Shown here: positions 1 through 7,974 of the stretch, piece by piece
How the letters are laid out: each line of letters begins with the position of its first letter
How positions within the stretch are numbered: the first letter of the stretch is position 1
Source of the DNA: RUG563 sp045590215
GTDB taxonomy: Bacteria > Bacillota > Clostridia > Christensenellales > Aristaeellaceae
DNA length: 64,000 nucleotides
Assembly: GCA_045590215.1 (NCBI GenBank)
Contig: JAZNQO010000026.1
Location: 62,001-126,000, forward strand
Direction of reading: 5' to 3'
The notes under the pieces: model-generated
What the model was told of the DNA's origin: nothing
The model's input: the letters and a program-made list of their open reading frames with translations, nothing else
Databases searched by the model: none
Position numbers and translations under genes: made by a program

Positions 1-1147
1 CCATATTGTGTTTATCGGCAGCTTCGATTACGATGCCGTCACGGATGGAACCGCCGGGTTCGGCGATGTAGTCCACACCAGAACGCCATGCACGTTCGAT
101 GTTGTCATCAAAGGGGAAGAAAGCATCGCTGCCCAGAGCTACGCCACGGATGGTAGCGATATAAGCTTTCATTTCTTCGGTGGTGAAGGGTTCGGGCTGC
201 TTTGTGAAATACTTCTGCCAGTTACCGTCAGCGCAAACGTCTTCTTCGTTCTTGTTGATGTAGCCGTCAATCACGTTATCCCGTTCGGGACGGCCGATCG
301 TGGGCAGGAAGGGCAGGTTCAAAACCTTGTCATGCTGACGCAGCAGCCAGGTGTCGGCCTTGGTGCCGGCAAGACGGGTGCAGTGGATACGGCTCTGCTG
401 GCCTGCGCCCACGCCGATAGCCTGACCGTCAACGGCATAGCACACGGAATTAGACTGGGTGTATTTCAGGGTGATCAGAGCCACAATCAGGTCACGCACG
501 GCAGTTTCAGGCATGTCCTTATTGGCGGTCACGATGTTCTGCAGCAGTTCTTTATTGATTTCAAAGTTATTGCGTCCCTGTTCAAAGGTGATGCCGTAAA
601 CTTGCTTGTGTTCCACTTCGGTGGGAACGTAATTGGGGTCAATCTGCACGATGTTGTAATTGCCCTTGCGCTTGGTCTTGAGGATTTCCAGAGCTTCGGG
701 TTCATAGCCGGGGGCGATCACGCCGTCGGACACTTCGCGCTGGATCATCTTGGCAGTGGTCACGTCGCACACGTCGGACAGAGCCACCCAGTCGCCAAAG
801 GAGCACATACGGTCCGTGCCACGGGCACGGGCATAGGCGCAAGCCAGAGGAGAATCGTCAAGGCCTTCTACGTCGTCCACAAAGCAGGCTTTCTTGAGCT
901 TGTCAGACAGCTTGATGCCAACGGCGGCAGAGGTGGGGCTCACGTGCTTAAAGGAGGTCACGGCGGGCAGGCCCAGAGCTTCCTTCAGTTCCTTCACCAG
1001 CTGCCAGCTGTTGAAAGCATCCAGAAAGTTGATGAAGCCGGGACGCCCGGAGAGAATCTGAATGGGCAGGTCAGAGCCGTCGTGCATGAAAATCTTGGCA
1101 GGTTTCTGATTGGGATTGCAGCCGTACTTGAGTTCAAATTCTTTCAT
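1..1147 (-). CDS. purH: Stand-alone AICAR formyltransferase (no IMP cyclohydrolase domain), C-terminal end cut by window edge
   Basis: Transfers the formyl group of 10-formyl-tetrahydrofolate to AICAR, the ninth step to IMP, in the cytoplasm. Read on the minus strand from ATG 1147, behind AAAGGAG, the protein opens directly with the formyltransferase fold (MKEFELKYGCNPNQ) and carries the active-site Lys-His in SFKHVSPTSAAVG (Lys67, His68). The MGS-like cyclohydrolase domain that precedes this fold in ordinary bifunctional PurH is absent. 382 codons are visible; stand-alone versions are about 390 residues (from memory), so only about ten residues should be missing. It lies 14 bases after purB and is the last visible gene of the purine operon. 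The PurO-type gene at 2582-3301 supplies the missing cyclohydrolase step. Confidence 0.9.
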   Translation of the reverse strand, partial: MKEFELKYGCNPNQKPAKIFMHDGSDLPIQILSGRPGFINFLDAFNSWQLVKELKEALGLPAVTSFKHVSPTSAAVGIKLSDKLKKACFVDDVEGLDDSPLACAYARARGTDRMCSFGDWVALSDVCDVTTAKMIQREVSDGVIAPGYEPEALEILKTKRKGNYNIVQIDPNYVPTEVEHKQVYGITFEQGRNNFEINKELLQNIVTANKDMPETAVRDLIVALITLKYTQSNSVCYAVDGQAIGVGAGQQSRIHCTRLAGTKADTWLLRQHDKVLNLPFLPTIGRPERDNVIDGYINKNEEDVCADGNWQKYFTKQPEPFTTEEMKAYIATIRGVALGSDAFFPFDDNIERAWRSGVDYIAEPGGSIRDGIVIEAADKHNM

Positions 1148-1161
1148 CGTTCTTTTCTCCT

Positions 1162-2565
1162 TTAAATCTTTAATTCTGCTTTGACATCGTTGGAAGAATA
1201 CTTGTTAATCATGGGCAGGGATACGTTCTGCAGGAAATCTTCCACCTGGGAAACACAGCGGCCGATAAACTTTTCGGGCACCATGTTTTCAAGCAGGGTT
1301 TCCTTATTGCAGGGAATATTTTCATCCGCAGCCAGGCGTTCAATCAGCCCTTCGCCGGATTGGATGTTCTGGGATACATGCCGGTATTTCTTGAACACAT
1401 CGTCCGACAAATCTTTGCTGTCCACAATGCGTTCCGCCGCCATCAAAGGGAGCTTCTGCATCACCCGGCTGTGCACCACATCTTCGTTCACGATGAGGCC
1501 TTGGGTGATGTTAATATACACATTCAGGATGGCGTCCACCGCCAGGAATGCTTCCGAAACAGCCAGACGGCGGTTGGCACTGTCGTCCAGTGTTCTTTCC
1601 AGCCACTGGCTGGAAGAGGTAAACGCCGGGTTCAGCGCATCCACCATCACATACCGGCTCAAAGCGCAAATGCGTTCTGCCCGGATGGGGGTGTGCATGT
1701 AAGGAATGGAAGAAGCGGCAATTTGTTCTTCTTCATAGGGCTCTTCCATTTCGCCGAAGGCCTGTAAAAGACGCAGGTCATTGGCAAACTTGCAGGCACT
1801 CTGGGCAAACCCGGAAAGAACGGACAGGATATAGGCGTCCACTTTTCTGGAATACGTTTGCCCGGCGACGGGTACGCAGGAGAGGAAGCCCATATCCAGC
1901 GCAATTTCCTGTTCCAACCGCCTTACTTTATCTTCGTCCCCGTCAAACAGCCGCATGAAGCTGCTCTGGGTGCCGATATCGCCTTTGCTGCCCAGCAGCT
2001 TCAGCTTGCTCAATTGGAATTCCAGATTCTCCATATCCATGCAAAGCTCGTACATCCAGAGGGTTGCACGCTTGCCGATGGTGGTGAGCTTCGTGGGCTG
2101 CAAATGGGTATAGCCAAGGCAGGGCGTGGAGCGATACTGATAGGCAAAGGCGGCAAGGTTTTTAATCACTTCCGCTGCTTTTTTCAAAACCAGCTTGCTG
2201 GCTTCACGCAGGATTACGATATCGGCGTTATCCCCCACAAAACTGCCCGAAGCACCCAGATGAATGATGGATGCTGCCTTGGGGCACTGAATGCCATAGG
2301 CGTACACATGGCTCATTACGTCATGGCGCACGATGCGCTCTCTGGCCTCTGCCACATCGTAATTCACGTCATCCACATGTGCTTCCAGTTCGGCAATCTG
2401 TTCCTTGGTGATATTCAGCCCCAGCATTCTTTCGGCACGGGCAAGGGATACCCACAGCCTGCGCCAGGTGCGGAACTTGAAATCCTCAGAAAACAGGTTT
2501 TGCATTTCCCGGCTGGCGTATCGGGTGGAAAGAGGCGAAGAATATTTTTCCTTCATGTTAGGCAT
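1162..2565 (-). CDS. purB: Adenylosuccinate lyase with altered signature loop
   Basis: Splits SAICAR to AICAR and adenylosuccinate to AMP with release of fumarate. The 467-residue protein is collinear with the fumarase/aspartase superfamily: HLGASGSFVGDNAD around residue 102, GYTHLQPTKLTTIGKR around 151-165, PVAGQTYSRKVD around 232-243. The mobile signature loop, normally SSAMPYKRNP, reads ASSIPYMHTP (284-293): Ser is kept, but Met290 stands in the place of the invariant Lys and Thr292 in that of Asn. In the Bacillus subtilis enzyme that Lys is needed for activity (family knowledge). The start is ATG 2565 behind GAGGGG. It lies between purO and purH in one operon, so a purine role is likely, but catalytic competence is open. 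Confidence 0.85.
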   Translation of the reverse strand: MPNMKEKYSSPLSTRYASREMQNLFSEDFKFRTWRRLWVSLARAERMLGLNITKEQIAELEAHVDDVNYDVAEARERIVRHDVMSHVYAYGIQCPKAASIIHLGASGSFVGDNADIVILREASKLVLKKAAEVIKNLAAFAYQYRSTPCLGYTHLQPTKLTTIGKRATLWMYELCMDMENLEFQLSKLKLLGSKGDIGTQSSFMRLFDGDEDKVRRLEQEIALDMGFLSCVPVAGQTYSRKVDAYILSVLSGFAQSACKFANDLRLLQAFGEMEEPYEEEQIAASSIPYMHTPIRAERICALSRYVMVDALNPAFTSSSQWLERTLDDSANRRLAVSEAFLAVDAILNVYINITQGLIVNEDVVHSRVMQKLPLMAAERIVDSKDLSDDVFKKYRHVSQNIQSGEGLIERLAADENIPCNKETLLENMVPEKFIGRCVSQVEDFLQNVSLPMINKYSSNDVKAELKI

Positions 2566-2581
2566 GAAAAACCCCTCTTTT

Positions 2582-3301
2582 TCACACGTTCTTGTTAATC
2601 AGGCGATCAACTTCAGTGCCGTTCTCCAGATTGGTGTAGCGCACATAGAGGGAAATCTTGTTATCCTTATCCAGCGTATTCCAAAGTTCGGTGGTGAAAG
2701 CGTCGATATCGTTGGGGATATTCACCCGTTCCGGCTCGCCCTGGAAGGTGGGGATGGGATTGCCGTCGCACACATAGGTGTGGATGAAGTGACCAAGGCC
2801 ATTGAGGGCGGGATAAGAGAAGGTGTAGCGATTGCAGGCGGTACCTTCCCTGTCTGCGCTCTTTAAGATGCTCATTTCATAGGTGAAGTCCTTATCGCCG
2901 AAGGTAATCATACCGCTGATACGGGGGGTGAAGTTGGGGCCATCGGGCTCAAATTCACGGGTGGTGAGAGCGGTGGAGAAGCTTTCGCCCTTCTTCAGCC
3001 CTTCCCAGATGGTATCGGTCTGATCGCCGTTGGTGACGATGAGCTTGTTTTCATAATTCCGCAGGGCAGCGTAGATGATGAGGCTGGGATCCTGCACCAA
3101 AGAAGCGTCAAAGGGTTCGGTGTAGAGAACGCCATCTTTTTGGGCAAAGATGCGGTTACGGCTGTTGGCACTGCGGCCCATGATAAAGTAAGCGGATACG
3201 GCGTTCTTGCCATCTTCCGTCTTGCCAATCACGATGCCCCGGCCCACATAGGAATTGCCTTCGATGAGCGTGCCAATGTTTTCCTGCTTGTAGATGTCCA
3301 T
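2582..3301 (-). CDS. purO: IMP cyclohydrolase, PurO type
   Basis: Closes the ring of FAICAR to give IMP, the last step of de novo purine synthesis. The 239-residue protein resembles the PurO/IMP_cyclohyd family, best known from archaea and unrelated to the PurH cyclohydrolase domain: N-terminal GNSYVGRGIVIGKTEDG, then AYFIMGRSANSRNRIF and NYENKLIVTNGDQTDTIWE. It starts with an ATG sharing one base with the purN stop (TAATG at 3299-3303), which suggests coupled translation. The neighbouring formyltransferase lacks a cyclohydrolase domain, so the two genes together replace bifunctional PurH. The assignment rests on motif recognition and context. Confidence 0.85.
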   Translation of the reverse strand: MDIYKQENIGTLIEGNSYVGRGIVIGKTEDGKNAVSAYFIMGRSANSRNRIFAQKDGVLYTEPFDASLVQDPSLIIYAALRNYENKLIVTNGDQTDTIWEGLKKGESFSTALTTREFEPDGPNFTPRISGMITFGDKDFTYEMSILKSADREGTACNRYTFSYPALNGLGHFIHTYVCDGNPIPTFQGEPERVNIPNDIDAFTTELWNTLDKDNKISLYVRYTNLENGTEVDRLINKNV

Positions 3302-3921
3302 TACACTTTCCCTCCTGCAATCATCATATCTTTACATACTTTTTCCACCGCACGGGGCAAAATCTTCCATTCGGCCTGCTTCATAACTCGCTTTTGCAGC
3401 GTTTCAGGGGTGTCTTTATCCAACACCTGCACAGCCTTCTGAAAAATGATTTTTCCGCCGTCGGGAATTTCGTTTACAAAGTGCACCGTGGCACCGGTTA
3501 CCTTCACGCCCTTTTTCAATGCTTCTTCATGCACTTTCAGGCCGTAATAGCCTTTACCGCAGAAGGAAGGAATCAAAGAGGGGTGAACGTTGATAATCCG
3601 CTCGTCAAACTGCTTCACAAAGCTTTCGCTGAGGATGCTCATGAATCCGGCCAACACGATCAGGTCAATCTGCTTTTCTTTGAGTTTTGCCACCAGCTTT
3701 TCTTCAAACTCTGCCTGACAGCCGGGCTTTTTCTCAATCACAGCCGTTTCGATATCTGCTCTCTTTGCTCTCTCCAGCGCATAGGCATCGGCCTTATTGG
3801 AAATGACGATTTCAATGCTGCCGGAATGAATGACACCCATCTGCTGGGCTTCGATAAGAGCCTGGAGGTTGGTGCCGCCGCCGGAAACCAGCACGGCAAT
3901 GCGCTTTTGCATCTGGCTCAT
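3301..3921 (-). CDS. purN: Phosphoribosylglycinamide formyltransferase
   Basis: Adds a formyl group from 10-formyl-tetrahydrofolate to GAR (step 3 of purine synthesis). 206 residues, normal for PurN. Visible are the nucleotide-binding N-terminus VLVSGGGTNLQAL, the catalytic Asn-His in NVHPSLIPSF, and the Asp-containing loop HFVNEIPDGGKII. MSQMQKR at the start offers two Met codons; the first is kept. It sits 13 bases after purM and overlaps purO by one base. Confidence 0.95.
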   Translation of the reverse strand: MSQMQKRIAVLVSGGGTNLQALIEAQQMGVIHSGSIEIVISNKADAYALERAKRADIETAVIEKKPGCQAEFEEKLVAKLKEKQIDLIVLAGFMSILSESFVKQFDERIINVHPSLIPSFCGKGYYGLKVHEEALKKGVKVTGATVHFVNEIPDGGKIIFQKAVQVLDKDTPETLQKRVMKQAEWKILPRAVEKVCKDMMIAGGKV

Positions 3922-3934
3922 GCTTTTCCCTCCG

Positions 3935-4984
3935 TTAAATGATTTCGATCTTATGGTCAGCCTTGATGATTTCGCCGATCACATAGGCCTCTTCCCCATG
4001 GGCTTTCAGAATTTCGATGGCTTTTTCGGCTTCTTCCTTCTTGACCACCACGCTCATGCCAACACCCATATTATAGGTGTTGAACATGTCACGTTCGGGG
4101 ATATTGCCCTCCTTGGCAATCACGTTGAAGATGGGCAGCACCTTTACGGCACTCTTTTCAATCTTTGCGCAAAGGCCGTCCGGAATAGAGCGCGGAATAT
4201 TCTCATAGAAACCACCGCCGGTGATGTGGGAAATGCCCTTCACATCCACTTGGCTGATCAAAGCCAGAATGCTCTTCACATAAATCCGGGTGGGCACCAG
4301 CAGAGCTTCCGCCACGGTCTTGCCGTTCAGGTCTTCCCGCTTTTCATACAGAGCCGGGTTATTGTTATCAATATCAAACACCTTCCGGCACAGGCTGAAA
4401 CCATTGGAATGGATGCCGGTGGAAGCCATGGCGATCACCACGTCGCCTTCTTCCATGCGTGTGTTATCAATGATCTTTTTCTTGTCCACAATCCCTACAG
4501 CAAAGCCGGCAAGGTCGTAATCTTCCACGGGCATGAGGCCTGGATGTTCAGCCGTTTCGCCGCCAATCAGGGCAGCTCCGCTCTGGACGCAGCCTTCCGC
4601 TACGCCGGACACGATTTCAGCAATCTTTTCGGGCACGTTCTTGCCGCAAGCGATATAATCGAGGAAGAAAAGGGGCTTTGCACCGCAGCAGATAATGTCA
4701 TTGACGCACATAGCAACGGCGTCAATGCCGATGGTGTCGTGCTTGTCCATCAGGATGGCCAGCTTTACCTTCGTGCCGCAGCCGTCTGTGCCGGAAACCA
4801 GCACGGGCTCTTCCATCCCGGCAATGGGCAGGCCGAAGCAGCCGCCAAAACCGCCTACATCGTCCAAACATCCTTCGTTCCGGGTGCGTGCAATGTGCTT
4901 TTTCATCAGTTCCACAGCCTTGTAACCGGCCGTAATATCCACACCGGCTGCTGCATAACTTTCAGAACGGGAATTTTCATGCAT
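3935..4984 (-). CDS. purM: Phosphoribosylformylglycinamidine cyclo-ligase (AIR synthetase)
   Basis: ATP-dependent ring closure of FGAM to AIR. 349 residues starting MHENSRSESYAAAGVDITAG. An upstream in-frame TTG at 5002 exists, but a strong GAGGAGG lies between it and ATG 4984, so ATG 4984 is chosen. Family motifs seen: SGTDGCGTKVKLA, CGAKPLFFLDYIA, GGETAEHPGLM and SHITGGGFYENIPR. It lies 18 bases after purF in the same operon. Nothing is unusual compared with other PurM proteins. Confidence 0.95.
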   Translation of the reverse strand: MHENSRSESYAAAGVDITAGYKAVELMKKHIARTRNEGCLDDVGGFGGCFGLPIAGMEEPVLVSGTDGCGTKVKLAILMDKHDTIGIDAVAMCVNDIICCGAKPLFFLDYIACGKNVPEKIAEIVSGVAEGCVQSGAALIGGETAEHPGLMPVEDYDLAGFAVGIVDKKKIIDNTRMEEGDVVIAMASTGIHSNGFSLCRKVFDIDNNNPALYEKREDLNGKTVAEALLVPTRIYVKSILALISQVDVKGISHITGGGFYENIPRSIPDGLCAKIEKSAVKVLPIFNVIAKEGNIPERDMFNTYNMGVGMSVVVKKEEAEKAIEILKAHGEEAYVIGEIIKADHKIEII

Positions 4985-5002
4985 GGGTTTCTTCCTCCTC
5001 AA

Positions 5003-6427
5003 TTATTCTTTGCCGTTCCAGCAATAGGTACACAATTTGCAGGGCTCAATGCCGATAGACTCTTCAAGGCCTTCCAGCGTCTGGAATTCCAAGGAAGCAA
5101 AGTGCAGCTTATTGCAGATGGCTTCACGCATTTTCTTGCCTCTCTCCGTTGAGGGATTGGCGTATTCGTCCAGATGATTTAAGCCTTCTTCCCCTTCCAG
5201 CTCCACGATGGTGGAACGGGTAATCAGCTCCATATCGCTGGTGGCACGGGAGAAGTTCAGGTATTTGCAGCCATACATAATGGGCGGACAGGCGGAGCGC
5301 ATATGAACGGATTTTGCACCGTTTTCATACAGGAATTCCACCGTTTCACGAAGCTGCGTTCCCCGGACAATGGAATCATCCACAAAGAGCAGCTCTTTAT
5401 CCTTAATCAGTTCATTGACGGGAATCAGCTTCATCTTGGCCACTTTATTGCGATCCAGTGCATTATCCGGCATAAAGGAGCGCAGCCAAGTGGGGGTATA
5501 TTTAATGAAAGGACGGGTAAAAGGCACGCCGCTGCCGTTGGCATAGCCGATGGCATGGGGGGTTCCGGAATCCGGCACACCGCCGACAAAGTCCAGCTTT
5601 GGCATGCTGTTGTTTTCCGCTTCATTCTTGGCCATAATCTGGCCGTTACGATAGCGCATCACTTCCACGTTCACGCCTTCATAATTGGACGTAGGATAGC
5701 CATAGTAGCTCCACAGGAAAGAGCAGATGCGCATTTCCTTCAAAGGCTTGCGCAATACCTTAATTTCCTCTGCGCTGATTTCCACGATTTCGCCGGGCCC
5801 CAATTCCTTTTCATCCAGATAGCCCATTTTCTGATAGGCGAAGGACTCAAAGGAAACGCAGTGACCTTCTTCATTCTTGCCAACAAGGATGGGTAAACGG
5901 CCTTTCTTATCACGGGCGGCAATGATGGTGCCTTTTTCCGTGAGAATCAGGATGGAGGCTGTGCCTTCAATCTTTTCCTGAGCAAAAATAATGCCTTCCG
6001 TGAAATTGCTCTTCATACCGATGAGGGCAGCCACAAGCTCTGTTGTGTTCACTTTTCCACCGGTCATGGCATCGAAATGCACACCGCCAAAGTCCATACA
6101 CTGCTTAATCAACTCAACATAATTGTTGATAACGCCGATGGTGCAGATGGCGTAAACGCCAAGCTTGGAGCGAATGAGCAGCGGCTGTGGATTGGTATCG
6201 TTGATACAGCCGATGGCTGCATTGCCCTTCATTTCGCCGAAAATATGCTCAAACTTCGTGCGGAAAGGCGTGGAAGCAATATTATGAATATTGCGTTGCA
6301 GGCCGATTTCCTGATCATAGGCCGCAATGCCGCCGGATTTGGTGCCAAGATGGGAATGATAGTCCGTTCCGAAAAATACGTCTGAAATGGTATCGTGTTT
6401 GCTGACAGCCCCGAAGAAACCACCCAT
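5003..6427 (-). CDS. purF: PurF-family amidophosphoribosyltransferase lacking the N-terminal Cys nucleophile
   Basis: PurF makes phosphoribosylamine from PRPP and glutamine. The chosen start, ATG 6427 behind ACGGAGGA, gives 474 residues beginning MGGFFGAVSKHD. Ordinary PurF has a processed Cys (CGVFG) exactly here; this protein has Gly-Gly and no Cys nearby, so the Ntn glutaminase nucleophile is missing. The phosphoribosyltransferase half is intact: VDDSIVRGTQLRETV for PRPP, and a C-terminal CKLCTYC typical of [4Fe-4S] PurF. From memory, GGFFG-type PurF proteins occur in Bacteroidota and some Clostridia. Ammonia use or a partner glutaminase is inference. It lies 28 bases after purE. Confidence 0.85.
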   Translation of the reverse strand: MGGFFGAVSKHDTISDVFFGTDYHSHLGTKSGGIAAYDQEIGLQRNIHNIASTPFRTKFEHIFGEMKGNAAIGCINDTNPQPLLIRSKLGVYAICTIGVINNYVELIKQCMDFGGVHFDAMTGGKVNTTELVAALIGMKSNFTEGIIFAQEKIEGTASILILTEKGTIIAARDKKGRLPILVGKNEEGHCVSFESFAYQKMGYLDEKELGPGEIVEISAEEIKVLRKPLKEMRICSFLWSYYGYPTSNYEGVNVEVMRYRNGQIMAKNEAENNSMPKLDFVGGVPDSGTPHAIGYANGSGVPFTRPFIKYTPTWLRSFMPDNALDRNKVAKMKLIPVNELIKDKELLFVDDSIVRGTQLRETVEFLYENGAKSVHMRSACPPIMYGCKYLNFSRATSDMELITRSTIVELEGEEGLNHLDEYANPSTERGKKMREAICNKLHFASLEFQTLEGLEESIGIEPCKLCTYCWNGKE

Positions 6428-6455
6428 AAAGAATTTATCCTCCGTTTTCTTGCGC

Positions 6456-6950
6456 TTATTTTCTGAATTCAGCGGCCACTTTCTGATCTTTTTCCAGTAC
6501 AACCTGTGCATCGGCCTTTCGCTTCGCATCCAGCTTTTCGGCCAGTTCTTTATCTTCTACGGCCAGAATCTGGGCAGAAAGCAAAGCGGCATTGACACCA
6601 CCATCTATCGCAACAGTAGCCACCGGAATACCGGAAGGCATCTGCACGGTAGAAAGCAGAGCGTCAATGCCGTCTAATGTATTGCTTTTGCAGGGAATGC
6701 CGATAACAGGAAGGGTTGTGTTTGCAGCGATGGCACCAGCCAGATGGGCTGCCATACCGGCAGCGGCGATGATCACGCCAAAGCCTTCTTTGCGTGCATT
6801 CACAGCAAAGGACCGGGCTTCTTCTGGCGTGCGGTGTGCGGAATACACATGTACCTCAAAAGGAATCTCCAACTTTTGCAGCATGTCCGTTGCCTTCCTG
6901 ATGATGGGAAGATCGCTGTCGCTGCCCATTACAATACCTACTTTGCGCAT
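6456..6950 (-). CDS. purE: 5-(carboxyamino)imidazole ribonucleotide mutase, class I
   Basis: Converts N5-CAIR to CAIR. 164 residues with GSDSDLPI near the N-terminus, SAHRTPEEA with the catalytic His, and AAGMAAHLAGAIAANTTLPVIGIP. These are class I features, so a PurK partner is expected elsewhere; it is not in this window. It is the first gene of the purine operon, starts at ATG 6950 behind AAGGAGG, and follows a ZTP riboswitch and terminator. purC, purD, purL and purK are not seen here. Confidence 0.95.
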   Translation of the reverse strand: MRKVGIVMGSDSDLPIIRKATDMLQKLEIPFEVHVYSAHRTPEEARSFAVNARKEGFGVIIAAAGMAAHLAGAIAANTTLPVIGIPCKSNTLDGIDALLSTVQMPSGIPVATVAIDGGVNAALLSAQILAVEDKELAEKLDAKRKADAQVVLEKDQKVAAEFRK

Positions 6951-6968
6951 CGTCTTTTTTCCTCCTTA

Positions 6969-7009
6969 AAAAGTAAAAGACACACTTAACGGGCTATGGT
7001 TGTTAAGTG
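6969..7009 (-). terminator. Riboswitch expression platform: intrinsic terminator before purE
   Basis: On the minus strand CACTTAAC and GTTAAGTG form an 8-base stem (7002-7009 with 6982-6989, allowing end slippage). The T-rich run TGTCTTTTACTTTTT follows, just upstream of the purE ribosome binding site. It begins directly after the last conserved riboswitch segment, the usual position of a transcription-terminating platform in ZTP riboswitches. Confidence 0.7.
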
Positions 7010-7096
7010 CGCCCAGACGGTCGGCTTTGAGTTGGTGACGTTTCCCGATCCTCCGCTCCCCTGTGGTCAATCCACATTATTTCCGTCAGTCGCAGA
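7008..7096 (-). promoter_or_regulatory. ZTP (pfl) riboswitch upstream of purE
   Basis: Senses ZTP/ZMP, intermediates that build up when 10-formyl-THF is short, and switches on purine and folate genes (family knowledge). The minus-strand RNA reads GACUGACGG, then a GUGG/CCAC hairpin, then the hallmark AGGGGAGCGG, a variable linker, and finally CCGUCUGGGC. GACGG (7083-7087) pairs with CCGUC (7016-7020), replacing the common GGCG/CGCC pairing by compensating changes, which supports the pseudoknot. A terminator-like hairpin follows. Confidence 0.88.
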
Positions 7097-7119
7097 GAAC
7101 CTGTTCAGTTGTCGATTGG

Positions 7120-7148
7120 ATTATATCAAAATGCAAGAATTCTGTCAA
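7120..7148 (-). promoter_or_regulatory. Sigma-A promoter of the purine operon
   Basis: On the minus strand TTGACA (7143-7148) is followed by exactly 17 bases and TATAAT (7120-7125): both hexamers match consensus. Transcription would start near 7113, just upstream of the riboswitch. Confidence 0.9.
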
Positions 7149-7152
7149 GTTG

Positions 7153-7177
7153 AAAGGGCGGCAAAAGCCACCCTTTT
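7153..7177 (-). terminator. Terminator after exoA
   Basis: Minus strand AAAGGGTGGC, TTTT loop, GCCGCCCTTT: a 10-base stem with one G-U pair followed by T-rich sequence, about 27 bases after the exoA stop. On the plus strand the same hairpin has one mismatch but a better T run. Confidence 0.75.
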
Positions 7178-7203
7178 TGTATTGCATTTGTATTAATTAT
7201 TTC

Positions 7204-7962
7204 TCAAAAATCTGCAATTTCCAAAGATACGGGGCAATGATCGGATCCATACACATCATTATGTATTTTCGCATCCAGTAATTTGGGCTGCAAGGAATTG
7301 GAAACAATGAAATAATCAATTCTCCATCCTGCATTTTTTTCACGGGCATGGAAACGATAACTCCACCAGGAATAGGCTCCTGTTACGTCCGGATAGAAGT
7401 ATCGGAAGGTATCGGTAAAGCCGCTTTTAAGGAGCGTTGCGATTTTTTCTCTTTCCTGCATGGAATAGCCTGCATTGCCCTCATTGGCTTTTGGATTCTT
7501 TAGTTCAATGGCACTCCTTGCCACGTTCAGGTCCCCGGCAAAAATAACAGGTTTTTCTTTTTCCAGCGTTTTGAGATGCTGCAAAAAAGCATCCTCCCAC
7601 GCCATGCGGAAATCAATGCGCTTCAGCCCGTCCTGTGCATTGGGCGTATAAACGGTCACAAACCAAAAATCCTCCATCTCAAGGGAAATCACTCGGCCTT
7701 CTGTATCCATTTGAGGTACGCCGATGCCATATATCACCTGCAAAGGCTCTTTTTTTGTGAAAACAGCCGTACCGGAATATCCTTTCTTTTCGGCATAGCT
7801 CCAATACTGATAATAGCCGGGCAAATCCATCTCAATCTGCCCTTCCTGCAATTTCGTTTCCTGCAGGCAAAAGATATCGGCATCAAGGGCATGAAAGCTT
7901 TCCATAAAGCCTTTCCCCATCACGGCGCGCAGGCCGTTCACATTCCAAGAAACCAGTTTCAT
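7204..7962 (-). CDS. exoA: Exodeoxyribonuclease III / AP endonuclease
   Basis: Base-excision repair nuclease that cuts at abasic sites and trims 3' ends. 252 residues, normal for ExoA/Xth. Active-site motifs in order: WNVNGLRA, CLQETKLQ (metal Glu), GDLNVA, GWRIDYF and GSDHCPV (catalytic Asp-His). It starts 12 bases after sdaAA with a weak GAGG ribosome binding site, so it is probably the last gene of the sdaAB-sdaAA-exoA unit; a terminator follows. Confidence 0.95.
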   Translation of the reverse strand: MKLVSWNVNGLRAVMGKGFMESFHALDADIFCLQETKLQEGQIEMDLPGYYQYWSYAEKKGYSGTAVFTKKEPLQVIYGIGVPQMDTEGRVISLEMEDFWFVTVYTPNAQDGLKRIDFRMAWEDAFLQHLKTLEKEKPVIFAGDLNVARSAIELKNPKANEGNAGYSMQEREKIATLLKSGFTDTFRYFYPDVTGAYSWWSYRFHAREKNAGWRIDYFIVSNSLQPKLLDAKIHNDVYGSDHCPVSLEIADF

Positions 7963-7974
7963 TTGTATTTTGCC

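Noticed and set aside
8..1165. Long plus-strand frame of 385 codons
   Set aside because: It lies exactly antisense to the AICAR formyltransferase gene, which has clear motifs and a ribosome binding site; the plus-strand product has no recognisable features.
3830..5152. 440-codon plus-strand frame
   Set aside because: Antisense to purM and parts of its neighbours; codon pattern follows the minus-strand gene.
6951..7120. Purine (guanine/PreQ1) or THF riboswitch as an alternative for the pur leader
   Set aside because: Neither the purine-riboswitch loop motifs nor the THF-riboswitch core is present; the conserved segments fit the ZTP class instead.
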